DNA from: Mucilaginibacter oryzae
GTDB lineage: Bacteria; Bacteroidota; Bacteroidia; Sphingobacteriales; Sphingobacteriaceae
Reading direction: 5' to 3'
DNA: 64,000 nt
Assembly (NCBI RefSeq): GCF_003148845.1
Contig: NZ_QGHA01000002.1
Location: forward strand, 728,974 to 792,973
Numbering within the stretch: the stretch's first letter is position 1; each line of letters begins with the position of its first letter. Below, one piece after another: positions 17,538-26,280 of this stretch. The position numbers and the translations under genes are program-made. Below the pieces are notes generated by a model. The model saw nothing but the letters and a program-made list of their open reading frames with translations, was not told the origin of the DNA and searched no databases.

Positions 17538-19910
17538 ATGAAAATCAGGTGGTTTGTTTATTTGTTATTTTTTAACCTCTCGGGTTTAGTTATTAAACCT
17601 GCGGGAGCCACCAATTATGTAGCCGCTGTACATGGCGTGCTCGATCTGCGTAATCATCCTGTAACCAGTAAAATTGAACTTCGCGGCTACTGGCAGTTTT
17701 ACTGGAACCGGCTTGTTAGCCCCAATGATACCGCCGGGATTAAAAACAGGCTTTTGGTTGAATTCCCTTTTAAATGGAACGGCTTTAACCGGAAGGGGCA
17801 GGAGTTGCCGCCTTACGGCTATGCCACTTACCTCTTAACCATTTTATTACCCCGCGGAAGCAAGGATCTCAGCATAGCCATGCCCGACGTATACTGCGCA
17901 TATCGTTTGTATGTTAATGATAAAGAATGCGCATCCAACGGACAGGTAAGCACTTCCCGAACGGGTTTTGTACCTCACTGGGAATATAAAGCTGTCGATT
18001 TGCCTGCCAATATCGATACCATCAGGCTAACGCTCCAGGTAGCCAATTTTGTACACAGCAAAGGGGGCGTCAGTAAACCGATATTTATCGGCCCCCGCGA
18101 GGTAATTGCCTTGGCCCGGTATCGTGCAGCGGCCATTGACCTGTTATTGACCGGCTGTTTGATTATGGGAGGGCTGTTTTTCCTGGGTTTGTACCTTTTA
18201 GGCAGCCGGGATAAGGCCATCCTACTATTCGCCTTGTTCTCGCTGGTTTACAGCTACCGCATCATCGGCACCGATAATTATGTGCTTCATTCGCTGTTGC
18301 CCAACATCAGCTGGTACGTAACCGCGAGGATAGAATACGCCAGCCTGTTTTTAGGGATAGGCTTGTTTGGTTTATACACCCTTTATTTGTATCCGCTTGA
18401 TATAAATAAGCGTATAGTTGCCGTTGTTAACAGCATTTGCGCCTTATTCGCGCTGGCCTCGCTGGTGTTACCCCCGCGCTTTTTTACGCAATTGGTTAAC
18501 CCATTTTTAGTGGTAATGCTGTTTTGCCTGGTGTATATTCCCTATGTTTATTCGCAGGCCTGGCGTAACCAGCGCCCGGGTTCGGTTTACGCTTTGTGGA
18601 GCGCCCTTGCGCTGATGTCGGTATTCGGTATCTCGCTGTTCCATTACTGGGGGCTGATCCCCCCGCTGCAAATAGTGAGTTTTTTAGCTTACCTCACTTT
18701 TTTCTTTTTGCAATCGCTGGTGTTGGCGCACCGGGTATCGTTTGTGCTGAAAAAGGCGAAGGCCGATGCCGAACAAGGCCTTAAAGCCAAAAGCGAGTTT
18801 TTAAGTACCATGAGCCACGAGATTCGCACGCCGCTAAACTCGGTGATCGGGATGAGCCACCTGCTGCTAAAAAACAATCCCAGGCCCGACCAGGTAGAGC
18901 AGCTTGATGTGATGCTTTTTTCGGCTAATAACCTGCTCTCTATTGTGAATGATGTGCTTGATTATAACAAGATAGAGGCCGGCAAAATCACCCTCGAATA
19001 TATTGAAATGGACCTTGCAGCCATTGCCCGCAACGTGGTGGGCGGCCTGCAAACCAACGCTCACGACAAGGGGATCGGCCTGAGGCTCGACCTTGATAAA
19101 AATCTGCGGCATAAAGTAATGGGCGACCCTACCCGTATTTCGCAGGTAGTTACTAACCTGGTACACAATGCCATTAAGTTTACGCCGAGCGGCGGGGTGG
19201 TGTTAGGGATAGAAGTAAAAGAGGAAACGGAAACATCCGTTACACTAATGGTGTTTGTAAAAGATACGGGTATCGGTATTCCGGATGCGAAACAAAAGCT
19301 TATCTTCGAACGCTTTACGCAGGCCGACTCATCCATTTCGCGCAGCTTTGGCGGTACGGGCTTAGGCCTTGCCATCAGCAAAAAAATCCTCGAATTGCAG
19401 GACAGCTCGCTGCAGCTTATTAGCCAGGAAGGTGTCGGATCGATATTTTATTTCATCAAAACATTTGTAAAAGTAGCCGGTGAGCCGCAGCCCGCCGAGC
19501 TTAAAGCGAATACCGAAGATGCCGATAAACTGCTTAACGGGATCCACATACTGCTGGTTGATGATAACGCCATGAACGTGCTGGTTGCCCAAACCTACTT
19601 AAAGCGCTGGGGGGCCATTACCCAGGTAGCAGTAAACGGCCAGGAAGCTTTAGATTTGCTGGATACCTCTAAGCACCGGCTGGTACTGATGGATTTACAG
19701 ATGCCGGTGATGGATGGCTACGAAGCCACCAAACGGATCAGGGCAAATGGCATAGACATCCCTGTTATAGCGCTTACCGCCAATTTACCCAAAGATGTAG
19801 AGGAAGATGCCATTAAAGTTGGTTTTGATGATATTGTGATGAAACCCTTTTTACCCGATGAATTGCGGGGCAAGGTTCTGTATCATGTTTTTAAGCGCAG
19901 GCAAGGTTGA
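17538..19910 (+). CDS. Hybrid sensor histidine kinase with 7TMR-DISM sensor
   Basis: A 790-residue hybrid kinase. The ATG at 17538 (MKIRWFVYLLFF) is preferred over the GTG at 17511 because it starts the signal peptide. Layout: periplasmic jelly-roll domain (about 30-195, HGVLDLRNHPV, GYWQFYWNRL) typical of 7TMR-DISM receptors, seven transmembrane helices (about 200-405), HisKA with His427 in STMSHEIRTPLNSVIG, HATPase with NLVHNAIKFTPSGG and GGTGLGLAIS, then a receiver with Asp719 in LVLMDLQMPVMDG. Such receptors sense small ligands, often carbohydrates. It is an orphan: no partner regulator or target operon is next to it. Confidence 0.92.
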   Translation: MKIRWFVYLLFFNLSGLVIKPAGATNYVAAVHGVLDLRNHPVTSKIELRGYWQFYWNRLVSPNDTAGIKNRLLVEFPFKWNGFNRKGQELPPYGYATYLLTILLPRGSKDLSIAMPDVYCAYRLYVNDKECASNGQVSTSRTGFVPHWEYKAVDLPANIDTIRLTLQVANFVHSKGGVSKPIFIGPREVIALARYRAAAIDLLLTGCLIMGGLFFLGLYLLGSRDKAILLFALFSLVYSYRIIGTDNYVLHSLLPNISWYVTARIEYASLFLGIGLFGLYTLYLYPLDINKRIVAVVNSICALFALASLVLPPRFFTQLVNPFLVVMLFCLVYIPYVYSQAWRNQRPGSVYALWSALALMSVFGISLFHYWGLIPPLQIVSFLAYLTFFFLQSLVLAHRVSFVLKKAKADAEQGLKAKSEFLSTMSHEIRTPLNSVIGMSHLLLKNNPRPDQVEQLDVMLFSANNLLSIVNDVLDYNKIEAGKITLEYIEMDLAAIARNVVGGLQTNAHDKGIGLRLDLDKNLRHKVMGDPTRISQVVTNLVHNAIKFTPSGGVVLGIEVKEETETSVTLMVFVKDTGIGIPDAKQKLIFERFTQADSSISRSFGGTGLGLAISKKILELQDSSLQLISQEGVGSIFYFIKTFVKVAGEPQPAELKANTEDADKLLNGIHILLVDDNAMNVLVAQTYLKRWGAITQVAVNGQEALDLLDTSKHRLVLMDLQMPVMDGYEATKRIRANGIDIPVIALTANLPKDVEEDAIKVGFDDIVMKPFLPDELRGKVLYHVFKRRQG

Positions 19911-20012
19911 ATATCGTTCCGTACAGAATTTTTCAGTTGTCTGAATTAACCTGAAAGCACTAAACCCTGACCTGTAATGAGACAACCCTGCAAATCATCA
20001 TCCGGAAGCCGC

Positions 20013-20993
20013 CTAAGCTACCGCCGCTTCCTTATTATACTTATTACGGTAATCAATAGGGGATAAGCCTGTGATTTTTTTAAACACCGTTCTGAAGGCT
20101 TTGGCATCGGTATAACCAACTTCCCACATTACCTCGTTAATGTTTTTAGGCGAGGTTTCCAGCTGCTTTTTGGCGGCCTCAATCTTCACGCGCTGGATAT
20201 ACTCAACCGGGGTGTTGTTGGTAGCTTTCTTAAACCTTCGCTCAAAGTGCCTCCTGCCGATGGCGTATCTTGAGGAAAGCTCTTCAACCGATATCTTTTC
20301 GGTTACATTGTTCTCGATGTATTCCTGTGCCTGTTTTATCGGGTTATCTTCATGCTTCTTTTGCCCCGTAAACATGGCGAAAGGCGACTGGCTTTTCCGG
20401 TCAATTTCCAGTGCATAAATTTTAGCGGCCATAATGGCTATTTCGCGGCCAGCATATTTCTCTATTAAAAGCAATAGCAGGCTCCAGTAAGAAGTGGCTC
20501 CTCCGCTGGAGTAAAGCCCCTGTTGCTCGGTAACAATACGTCCGTCAACCAGTGTAACCTCCGGAAACATGGCCCTGAACTTTTCGGCAGTGAGCCAATG
20601 GCTTGAACATTCCTTGCCGTTCAGCAACCCGGTTGATGCCAGGATGAACGAACCGATACATAAACTGGCCACCTCGGCGCCGTTTTTATATTGATTGATG
20701 ATCGAGGGCACAAATTCCCGGTTTATTTTAACGGCGTTTTCCAGGTCGCCGCTGATGGCCGGGATAATGATGATATCGGTACGGTGCAGATCGCTCAGTA
20801 ACAAATCCGAGTGTACCGAGAACATGCCATTATGTACTTTGGTGTCCCAGGCCAGGCCAATCATCTGCACCTCAAACACAGGTTCCCTGCCTATCGACTG
20901 TAAAAAATCGTTAGCGCCGGTAAAAATGGTGCGGGCGTCAACAATGCTTGCCAAAACAGCTTCATTAGGGATCAGGATGCTTACGTGTTTCAT
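20013..20993 (-). CDS. GlxA-type AraC regulator with DJ-1/PfpI domain
   Basis: A 326-residue protein from the ATG at 20993 (MKHVSILIPNEAV); the frame is open further upstream but lacks family similarity there. Residues 1-180 form a DJ-1/PfpI-like domain with the conserved ASLCIGSFILASTG elbow. Residues 225-320 form the AraC double helix-turn-helix (SVEELSSRYAIGRRHFERRFK; INEVMWEVGYTDAKAFRTVFKKITGLSPIDYR). It is divergent from a DoxX-like gene 152 bases away, which it may control. Confidence 0.93.
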   Translation of the reverse strand: MKHVSILIPNEAVLASIVDARTIFTGANDFLQSIGREPVFEVQMIGLAWDTKVHNGMFSVHSDLLLSDLHRTDIIIIPAISGDLENAVKINREFVPSIINQYKNGAEVASLCIGSFILASTGLLNGKECSSHWLTAEKFRAMFPEVTLVDGRIVTEQQGLYSSGGATSYWSLLLLLIEKYAGREIAIMAAKIYALEIDRKSQSPFAMFTGQKKHEDNPIKQAQEYIENNVTEKISVEELSSRYAIGRRHFERRFKKATNNTPVEYIQRVKIEAAKKQLETSPKNINEVMWEVGYTDAKAFRTVFKKITGLSPIDYRNKYNKEAAVA

Positions 20994-21144
20994 ATATAGA
21001 TTTTGTAAATTGGTTTTGATAAAGATAGAAAACACAAAAGTCGCAATCAACCCATTATTTGTCCTTTTTGCACACCATGTTTGCAGCATGGCGATTATAC
21101 TTTAGCATCATTAATCAATCTACATCAAATCACGCTAACACCAT

Positions 21145-21573
21145 ATGATCATGAAACCAAAAACCATCAAAATTCTATATTACATCTTCACTGTGCTTTT
21201 CGCCCTCGCTATGCTTGCCGATGCTTATGGCGGTATAACTATGCAGCAAGCGGGCACAGATTCATTGGCCAGGTTGGGCTACCCGATGTACCTGCTGGTA
21301 ATTATGGGATCGGCCAAGATATTGGGTGTTGCCGCAATCCTGCAAACAAGGTATGTAGCTATTAAAGAATGGGCTTACGCCGGGTTTACCATCAGCTTTG
21401 TGGGCGCGGTTTTATCATGGGCCGCGGTTGCGCCGGATATCGCAAACCTGGTACCTCCTGTAGTAATGCTGGCAATCATGTTGTTCACCTATTATCTGTG
21501 GAAAAAATACGAACAGGTAAAAGATCTGGAAATAACCAATAACACGCTTGCCGGTAATACCGAAGCGGCTTAA
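21145..21573 (+). CDS. DoxX-like membrane protein
   Basis: A 142-residue protein with four hydrophobic helices (ILYYIFTVLFALAMLADA; YLLVIMGSAKILGVAAIL; AGFTISFVGAVLSWAAVA; VVMLAIMLFTYYLW), typical of the DoxX family. ATG at 21145; an in-frame ATG at 21151 is equally possible. It is divergent from the GlxA-type regulator and 38 bases upstream of the RibD-like reductase, a common trio in Bacteroidota. Substrate is not known. Confidence 0.85.
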   Translation: MIMKPKTIKILYYIFTVLFALAMLADAYGGITMQQAGTDSLARLGYPMYLLVIMGSAKILGVAAILQTRYVAIKEWAYAGFTISFVGAVLSWAAVAPDIANLVPPVVMLAIMLFTYYLWKKYEQVKDLEITNNTLAGNTEAA

Positions 21574-21611
21574 TCAGAATGCCGGGCACAGGGCCGGTTT
21601 ATCATACCTCC

Positions 21612-22241
21612 ATGCGCAAGCTCATTGTGTCTGTAAATATCACCCTTGATGGTTTTGTGGCTGATATAAATGGTGGCCTCGACTGGCACCTGCAAAGCTG
21701 GAGCAGTGAGCAGGCCGATGCCGTTACCGAAATCCTAAGCCATGCAGATACCTTGTTGCTTGGGCGTAAAACATACCAGGCCATGGCGGCTTACTGGCCA
21801 GGGCAGGCAAAAAATATAAACTTTCCGCGCCGGGATATCGCCTATGCCGAAATGATGAACAGTTGCCGGAAAGTGGTTTTTTCGTCGGGAACGCAGCTTG
21901 TGGCCTGGAATAATTCAGTTTTGTTGCAGGGGGATTTAAAGCAGGAAGTGGTTAATCTAAAAAATCAGCTGGGCAGCGATATTCTTACGTACGGAAGCAT
22001 TAGCTTGGTAAAAAGCCTTATTGCCTTTAACCTTGTTGATGAATACCAGATCTGGGTACATCCGGTTGCTTTAGGTAAAGGTTTGCCAATTTTTAATAAT
22101 TTGAAACATAGTTTGGCACTCACTCCGGTATTAAGCAAGGTATTTTCATCTGGTGTAATTTTGATGATTTTCAGCGGCGCACAGGTACATCCTAAAAGCA
22201 AAACCTTTAAAACCTTGCGCCCGTTTGTAACGGGTGCTTAA
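21612..22241 (+). CDS. Dihydrofolate reductase/RibD C-terminal family protein
   Basis: A 209-residue protein from the ATG at 21612 (MRKLIVSVNITLDGFVAD), the canonical start of the RibD_C/DHFR-like family; an earlier in-frame ATG at 21579 adds an atypical leader. Further marks are LLLGRKTYQAM and the late GSDILTYGSISLVKSL. Such proteins bind NADPH and reduce unknown pyrimidine- or pterin-like substrates. The last ten codons, including the stop, are part of a 130-bp repeat unit (22209-22338), so its C-terminus was formed or replaced by repeat sequence. Confidence 0.85.
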   Translation: MRKLIVSVNITLDGFVADINGGLDWHLQSWSSEQADAVTEILSHADTLLLGRKTYQAMAAYWPGQAKNINFPRRDIAYAEMMNSCRKVVFSSGTQLVAWNNSVLLQGDLKQEVVNLKNQLGSDILTYGSISLVKSLIAFNLVDEYQIWVHPVALGKGLPIFNNLKHSLALTPVLSKVFSSGVILMIFSGAQVHPKSKTFKTLRPFVTGA

Positions 22242-22484
22242 CGTGGTTTCGCGTTTGTAACGCGTTTTAGCATATAGGCTCACGTTACAAACGTGAACCC
22301 ACATTAAGCACTCATCATAGATGAGCGCAAGAGTAAAGTTTTTTTGAATTACCTAAAACCTTGCGCTCGTTTGTAACGAGCGCTTAACGTGGTTTCGCGT
22401 TTGTAACGCGTTTTAGCATATAGGCTCACGTTACAAACGTGAACCCACGTTAAGCACTCATCATAGATGAGCGCAAGAGTAGAG
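22209..22484. repeat. Two direct copies of a 130-bp REP-like palindromic unit
   Basis: Units at 22209-22338 and 22355-22484 are nearly identical and spaced 146 bases apart. Each has stem-loops with the loop TTTGTAA: in unit 2 GCGCTCG/CGAGCGC (22363-22383), CGCG/CGCG (22396-22410), and the inverted version CACG/CGTG around TTACAAA (22427-22441). These are nested in longer inverted arms GCTTAACGTGG / CCACGTTAAGC (22382-22392 and 22445-22455) and CTTGCGCTC / GAGCGCAAG at the ends. The first unit overlaps the 3' end of the RibD-like gene. The same hairpin type recurs at 28.76-28.92 kb. Confidence 0.9.
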
Positions 22485-22512
22485 CAAGTTTTTTTGTTGG
22501 CGCACGGCCTTT

Positions 22513-24129
22513 TTATGGTTTCGGCGTAGCCGATGCCACTATTTTCAGCAATTCATCATCCGGGTGGTTTTTAATCACACACTGATTATCCAAAATCATG
22601 GTTGCCCCGTTTTCGGCGGTGTAAGCGGGCCATTTTGGTAGCAGCGGGGTATTAGGATTACCGGTTTTAGCAAAACTGATCCATGCGCTGCTGATCTTAT
22701 CGGCCAATGCATAAGCTTCCTTACCTCCGCCTGTCATTTCCTGGCAGCGGGCAATGTTGTTAAACTGAAACGCGATATCCATACAGTGCATGGCTTTATA
22801 CATACCGCCATTTACCGGCGATTGCCAGGTAAACAGGTACATGTAAACCGGCGCGGCGCCGCTTACCGCTTTATCATTTGCCTGTTTTACAGCCATCGGC
22901 CTGAAGCTAAAATCAATATCAGTATATCCTGCCGGGGTTGAAATGGTAGGGTAAGCGCTTTTTACGGCAGCCATAAAAGCCTCTGTTTTATCGCCGTATT
23001 TTTTTTGCATGGCGGCTTTCAGCTCATCCATCGTCTGGTTTTTTGAACCCGGAAAAAATGGCGTGAACTCGTTTTTGGTAGTGCCCACCAATAAGGGCAC
23101 ATCTTTCGCAATGGTTTTAGCCGCAGGGTCAGATGGCTGATAGGGGAGGAAATCGCCATCTAAAGCGGGCCCCCAACCATTCATACTTTTACCTTCTTTA
23201 CGTAGTTCGGCAGATACCTTAGTCATGGCTTTTTTGCCGGCCTCATTCAATATGTCATAAGGGATCTTTTGCAGTGAATCTACCTGCGATGCCTGCAAAT
23301 GCAACTCGGCCAGTAAGGCAGCGGCAACTTTTTGTGTAACAGGCTTTTCGTTAAAGCTGGTGATGTAGCTGCCGCTTTCTACAATGGCATTTTTAAACAA
23401 ACCTTTAACCGATGGCGCGTTCATTAAGCAGGTAACTTTACCGCCCCCGCCCGATTGGCCGAAGATGGTTACATTATCCGGATCGCCGCCAAACTGGGCA
23501 ATGTTGTCATGCACCCATTGTAAAGCGAGCTTCAAATCCAATAATCCCGCATTGGCCGAGCTTTTATATTTATCACCATAGGCTGATAGGTCAAGGAAAC
23601 CAAGAACATTTAGGCGGTGGTTAACGGATACCAGCACTACATCACCTTTTTTGGCCAGTGCTTCACCATCATAAGATGGTAACTCGATAGATGAGCCTGC
23701 TGTAAAGCCGCCACCGTGCAGCCATACCATTACCGGGCGTTTTTTGCCATCGTTTAGTTTTTGTGTCCATACGTTTAGCGATTGGCAGTGTTCGTTCTGG
23801 TAACCCAGGTCGTGCTGAAAGGCGAATTCAAACTCGTCGTTTACGGTAAGGGTCGGGTCGGTAGGGCAAACAGGGCCGTAGGTTTTTGAACTGCGTACTT
23901 CCGTCCAGGCGTCAGGCTTTTGCGGCGCCATAAAGCGGTCGGCTTTGGCGTAGGGGATGCCTTTAAAGGTAAAAATACCGTTGTGAATGTAGCCCTTTAC
24001 CTTGCCGCTTAAGGTATTGGTTACTGCAATGTCATTCCCGGCTATAACCGGGTTATTGGATTGGGCATGAGCCGCCAATGATAAAGCACATGTGAATAAA
24101 AGCAACAAAAATGTACTGTTTCTTTTCAT
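22513..24129 (-). CDS. Exported type-B carboxylesterase/lipase
   Basis: A 538-residue alpha/beta hydrolase with a signal peptide (MKRNSTFLLLLFTCALSLAAHA). The oxyanion motif WLHGGGFTAGS is at residues 136-146, the nucleophile elbow FGQSGGGG at 223-230 with Ser226, the acid is likely Glu in TTKNEFTPFF, and the His is in KAMHCMDIAFQF. Length and order match the carboxylesterase family. It hydrolyses esters in the periplasm or outside; the substrate is unknown. It is a single gene with a hairpin in its leader (24159-24181) and the REP repeats after its stop. Confidence 0.93.
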   Translation of the reverse strand: MKRNSTFLLLLFTCALSLAAHAQSNNPVIAGNDIAVTNTLSGKVKGYIHNGIFTFKGIPYAKADRFMAPQKPDAWTEVRSSKTYGPVCPTDPTLTVNDEFEFAFQHDLGYQNEHCQSLNVWTQKLNDGKKRPVMVWLHGGGFTAGSSIELPSYDGEALAKKGDVVLVSVNHRLNVLGFLDLSAYGDKYKSSANAGLLDLKLALQWVHDNIAQFGGDPDNVTIFGQSGGGGKVTCLMNAPSVKGLFKNAIVESGSYITSFNEKPVTQKVAAALLAELHLQASQVDSLQKIPYDILNEAGKKAMTKVSAELRKEGKSMNGWGPALDGDFLPYQPSDPAAKTIAKDVPLLVGTTKNEFTPFFPGSKNQTMDELKAAMQKKYGDKTEAFMAAVKSAYPTISTPAGYTDIDFSFRPMAVKQANDKAVSGAAPVYMYLFTWQSPVNGGMYKAMHCMDIAFQFNNIARCQEMTGGGKEAYALADKISSAWISFAKTGNPNTPLLPKWPAYTAENGATMILDNQCVIKNHPDDELLKIVASATPKP

Positions 24130-24158
24130 GATATATTGGTTAATTGGTTACAAAGCAG

Positions 24159-24181
24159 GTTATCCCTGTGGCGGGGATAAC
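24159..24181. promoter_or_regulatory. Inverted repeat in the esterase leader
   Basis: GTTATCCC (24159-24166) and GGGATAAC (24174-24181) form an 8-bp inverted repeat, and ATCCCTG/CAGGGAT (ending about 24187) gives an overlapping alternative pairing. It lies about 30-60 bases upstream of the esterase ATG. It may be an operator or an mRNA hairpin. Confidence 0.4.
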
Positions 24182-24354
24182 AGGGATAAAGCCAAATCCG
24201 TTTACCGGATTTATTGTGTGAATATAACACAATGAGCTTTGTAAAACCAATTTATAACATATTTTTTACGCGGAAAATTCAGACGGATAAATTATACCTG
24301 CGTGTATTAATACTGCTATATAATTGATTAATTTTAGCTAATTAAAAACATTAT

Positions 24355-25101
24355 ATGCGCCTATACTTTATCATCTTCCTTTTTTTATGTGTGTGTTCAT
24401 GCAGCCATCAGCCGGAAAACCGGGCTCATCCCCAGCCGCAATTAAATACAGGAAAGGTAAAAGAGCCAACGGCCCAAAAGCCTGCCCCATTATTTGGCTA
24501 TCGTTTTGTTATTTCCGGAGATTTTGATGGGGATGGTAAGCAGGAAAAATTAACAGAGCATTTTTGTGATAGTACCGGTAAAGAAGTAAATAAATTTTAT
24601 ACCGGCGATTATGATTATAATTTAAAAATGCTTGGCAGCAGAAAGTGTTATTCATTTTTGAAATGCGATAGCATTTTGATGGATGCGCCGCCTATTGAAC
24701 CTTTACCGAATTTCGGACTGTATTTCCTGAAAAATGAAGGCGATTTGAATGGAGATGGCAAGGATGAGATATCTCTTGTAACGAATAAAGCCGATTGGTC
24801 GAACCTTAATGAATATACCATCATGACCTACAGGCATGGTAAATGGAATACTTTATATTGGTTCCCGATCTGGGAGTGGCAATTGCCTGATTTACCCCTG
24901 AATGCATATAATTTTAAATGTTTTGGTGTACAGGAAGACGTTGTCGATACGGGGGATCTACGGCTGTTAAAAGAAATTGGTAAATTTAAGGGCCTTGTCA
25001 AAAAGATCGATAATAAAAAACTACAAATCGTATACCGCAGTCCTGAAATATCATCCGATACTATTATTGTCAAGTTGAAGGATAAACACCCTCGGCTTTA
25101 A
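24355..25101 (+). CDS. Lipoprotein with FG-GAP-like calcium motif, function unknown
   Basis: A 248-residue protein with a lipobox (MRLYFIIFLFLCVCSCS). Two DxDxDG-like segments, SGDFDGDGKQEK and EGDLNGDGKDEIS, resemble FG-GAP/VCBS propeller repeats that bind calcium. No further family is recognised. It is a single gene between the esterase (divergent) and a long gap. Confidence 0.6.
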   Translation: MRLYFIIFLFLCVCSCSHQPENRAHPQPQLNTGKVKEPTAQKPAPLFGYRFVISGDFDGDGKQEKLTEHFCDSTGKEVNKFYTGDYDYNLKMLGSRKCYSFLKCDSILMDAPPIEPLPNFGLYFLKNEGDLNGDGKDEISLVTNKADWSNLNEYTIMTYRHGKWNTLYWFPIWEWQLPDLPLNAYNFKCFGVQEDVVDTGDLRLLKEIGKFKGLVKKIDNKKLQIVYRSPEISSDTIIVKLKDKHPRL

Positions 25102-25710
25102 CCGGAATTTGATCCGGCATGTCTATCAAAATTGGTAGTTAATTTACCACTCCAAAAACATCGTTAAAGTACTTTGGTAATATTTAGAGTTTGGCACAGG
25201 GGTATGCAATTTATTTAGGGTGTATTTTGGGCAACGTGTCATGTTTATGGCAGTCTTTGTCAGCTACTAGTTAGTTAGAATTCTGCCAAAATATCTATTT
25301 GTCATATAGGTGACAAAATGGCGTAATTTATTTTATAAATTCATAAGCCGGATTTTTTATTTAAAACTTATGATATTTTGTTACAAACAGATGTCCACCT
25401 CTCACTTTTAGATGGCTGTTTTGTTTAGCATCATCGTAAGCAGCGAAAAATATTTCTTCAAAAATAAATTGCCGTGTATTCGCTGTTTTATGCTGAAGTT
25501 ATTTTGAAAAAAACGGCTTTTCAATTTTTTAGAGCTCAAAATCGACGTGTTTTTCTTATTCTTTATTCAAAGAATAAGTTTTAATAGCTCAAAATCTTGT
25601 TTTTATCTTTCATTTCAACAAAAAGTCAATTTTAAAAACACTCATTTTTTTAGCTAATCAATTGATTTATAGGCCTGATTTTTTACTGGCACAGCTTTAG
25701 TGCAAGGGCT
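25102..25710. other. AT-rich gap, no gene seen
   Basis: About 600 bases, rich in A and T, without a credible ORF. It holds an inverted repeat TTTGTCA (25298-25304) and TGACAAA (25311-25317), inside a wider GCCA...TGGC frame, that could be a binding site. Confidence 0.4.
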
Positions 25711-25744
25711 GCCGGGATAGGTACAATTGTTCTTGCATCCCGGC
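25711..25744 (+). promoter_or_regulatory. Leader hairpin upstream of a 26-aa ORF
   Basis: GCCGGGAT (25711-25718) and ATCCCGGC (25737-25744) form an 8-bp GC-rich stem with an 18-nt loop. It lies in a 110-base GC-richer island inside AT-rich sequence, directly upstream of the small ORF at 25822 and of a terminator, which suggests a structured leader or small RNA. Confidence 0.4.
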
Positions 25745-25821
25745 CGCAAGGCATGCCTGCAGGAACGGTTGTGTTATTCCGGTAAAATAATTCAATAATC
25801 AAAATATAAAAAATTAAAGTC

Positions 25822-25902
25822 ATGTTAACCGTATTAGAAGTTGCCCTTTTCTTAGCTGTAATTATCGTTCCCTTAACTCCTGCCAGAAAAACTGCCAAGT
25901 AA
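25822..25902 (+). CDS. Possible 26-aa membrane peptide
   Basis: ATG at 25822 opens a 26-codon frame (MLTVLEVALFLAVIIVPLTP then ARKTAK): one hydrophobic helix with a basic tail, the shape of small membrane peptides. A rho-independent terminator begins 22 bases after the stop and a structured leader precedes it, so this short stretch is probably a transcript of its own. No family is recognised; it could instead be part of a small RNA. Confidence 0.4.
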   Translation: MLTVLEVALFLAVIIVPLTPARKTAK

Positions 25903-25924
25903 TTTAAGGTTGAAAAAAATCAGG

Positions 25925-25958
25925 AATGGGCGGCCTCCGGCTTGCCCATTTTTTTTGC
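25925..25958 (+). terminator. Intrinsic terminator after the 26-aa ORF
   Basis: AATGGGC (25925-25931) pairs with GCCCATT (25944-25950) around a 12-nt loop, with an extra GCC/GGC step possible, followed by a run of T. Confidence 0.75.
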
Positions 25959-26280
25959 AACCGATTTTTCTCTTCACCGGCTTTTACCTCCGGTTGATAT
26001 CCGCCAGCCTGATTAATTATTCAGGCTATAATATGCTACCGTAGTGGTAATGTAGTGTCTTTACAATCCTATTACTTATCGATATCGGGTACATTTGTCG
26101 GTGTGTAATAATAATATCTCCATCTAAAACCTTTGATGCTTCTGAACTACGTACAATGGACTTAGCTAAGGCATTACCGGTAATTTTTAAAGATCGTTAA
26201 CCTTTGCCGGACAACGATACTTTGTATATTACCGGTCGCCAATACAATTCTTGTCATAACAAAACAACAAGCTGATTATA
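25959..26280. other. Intergenic, promoter region of the DUF5009 gene
   Basis: About 320 bases without an ORF or repeat I can support. It precedes the DUF5009 gene and must contain its promoter. Confidence 0.35.

Noticed and set aside
25191..25207. Sigma-54-like site TTGGCAC...TATGCA
   Set aside because: The GG-to-GC spacing is 11 rather than 10 bases and no gene follows in a fitting place.
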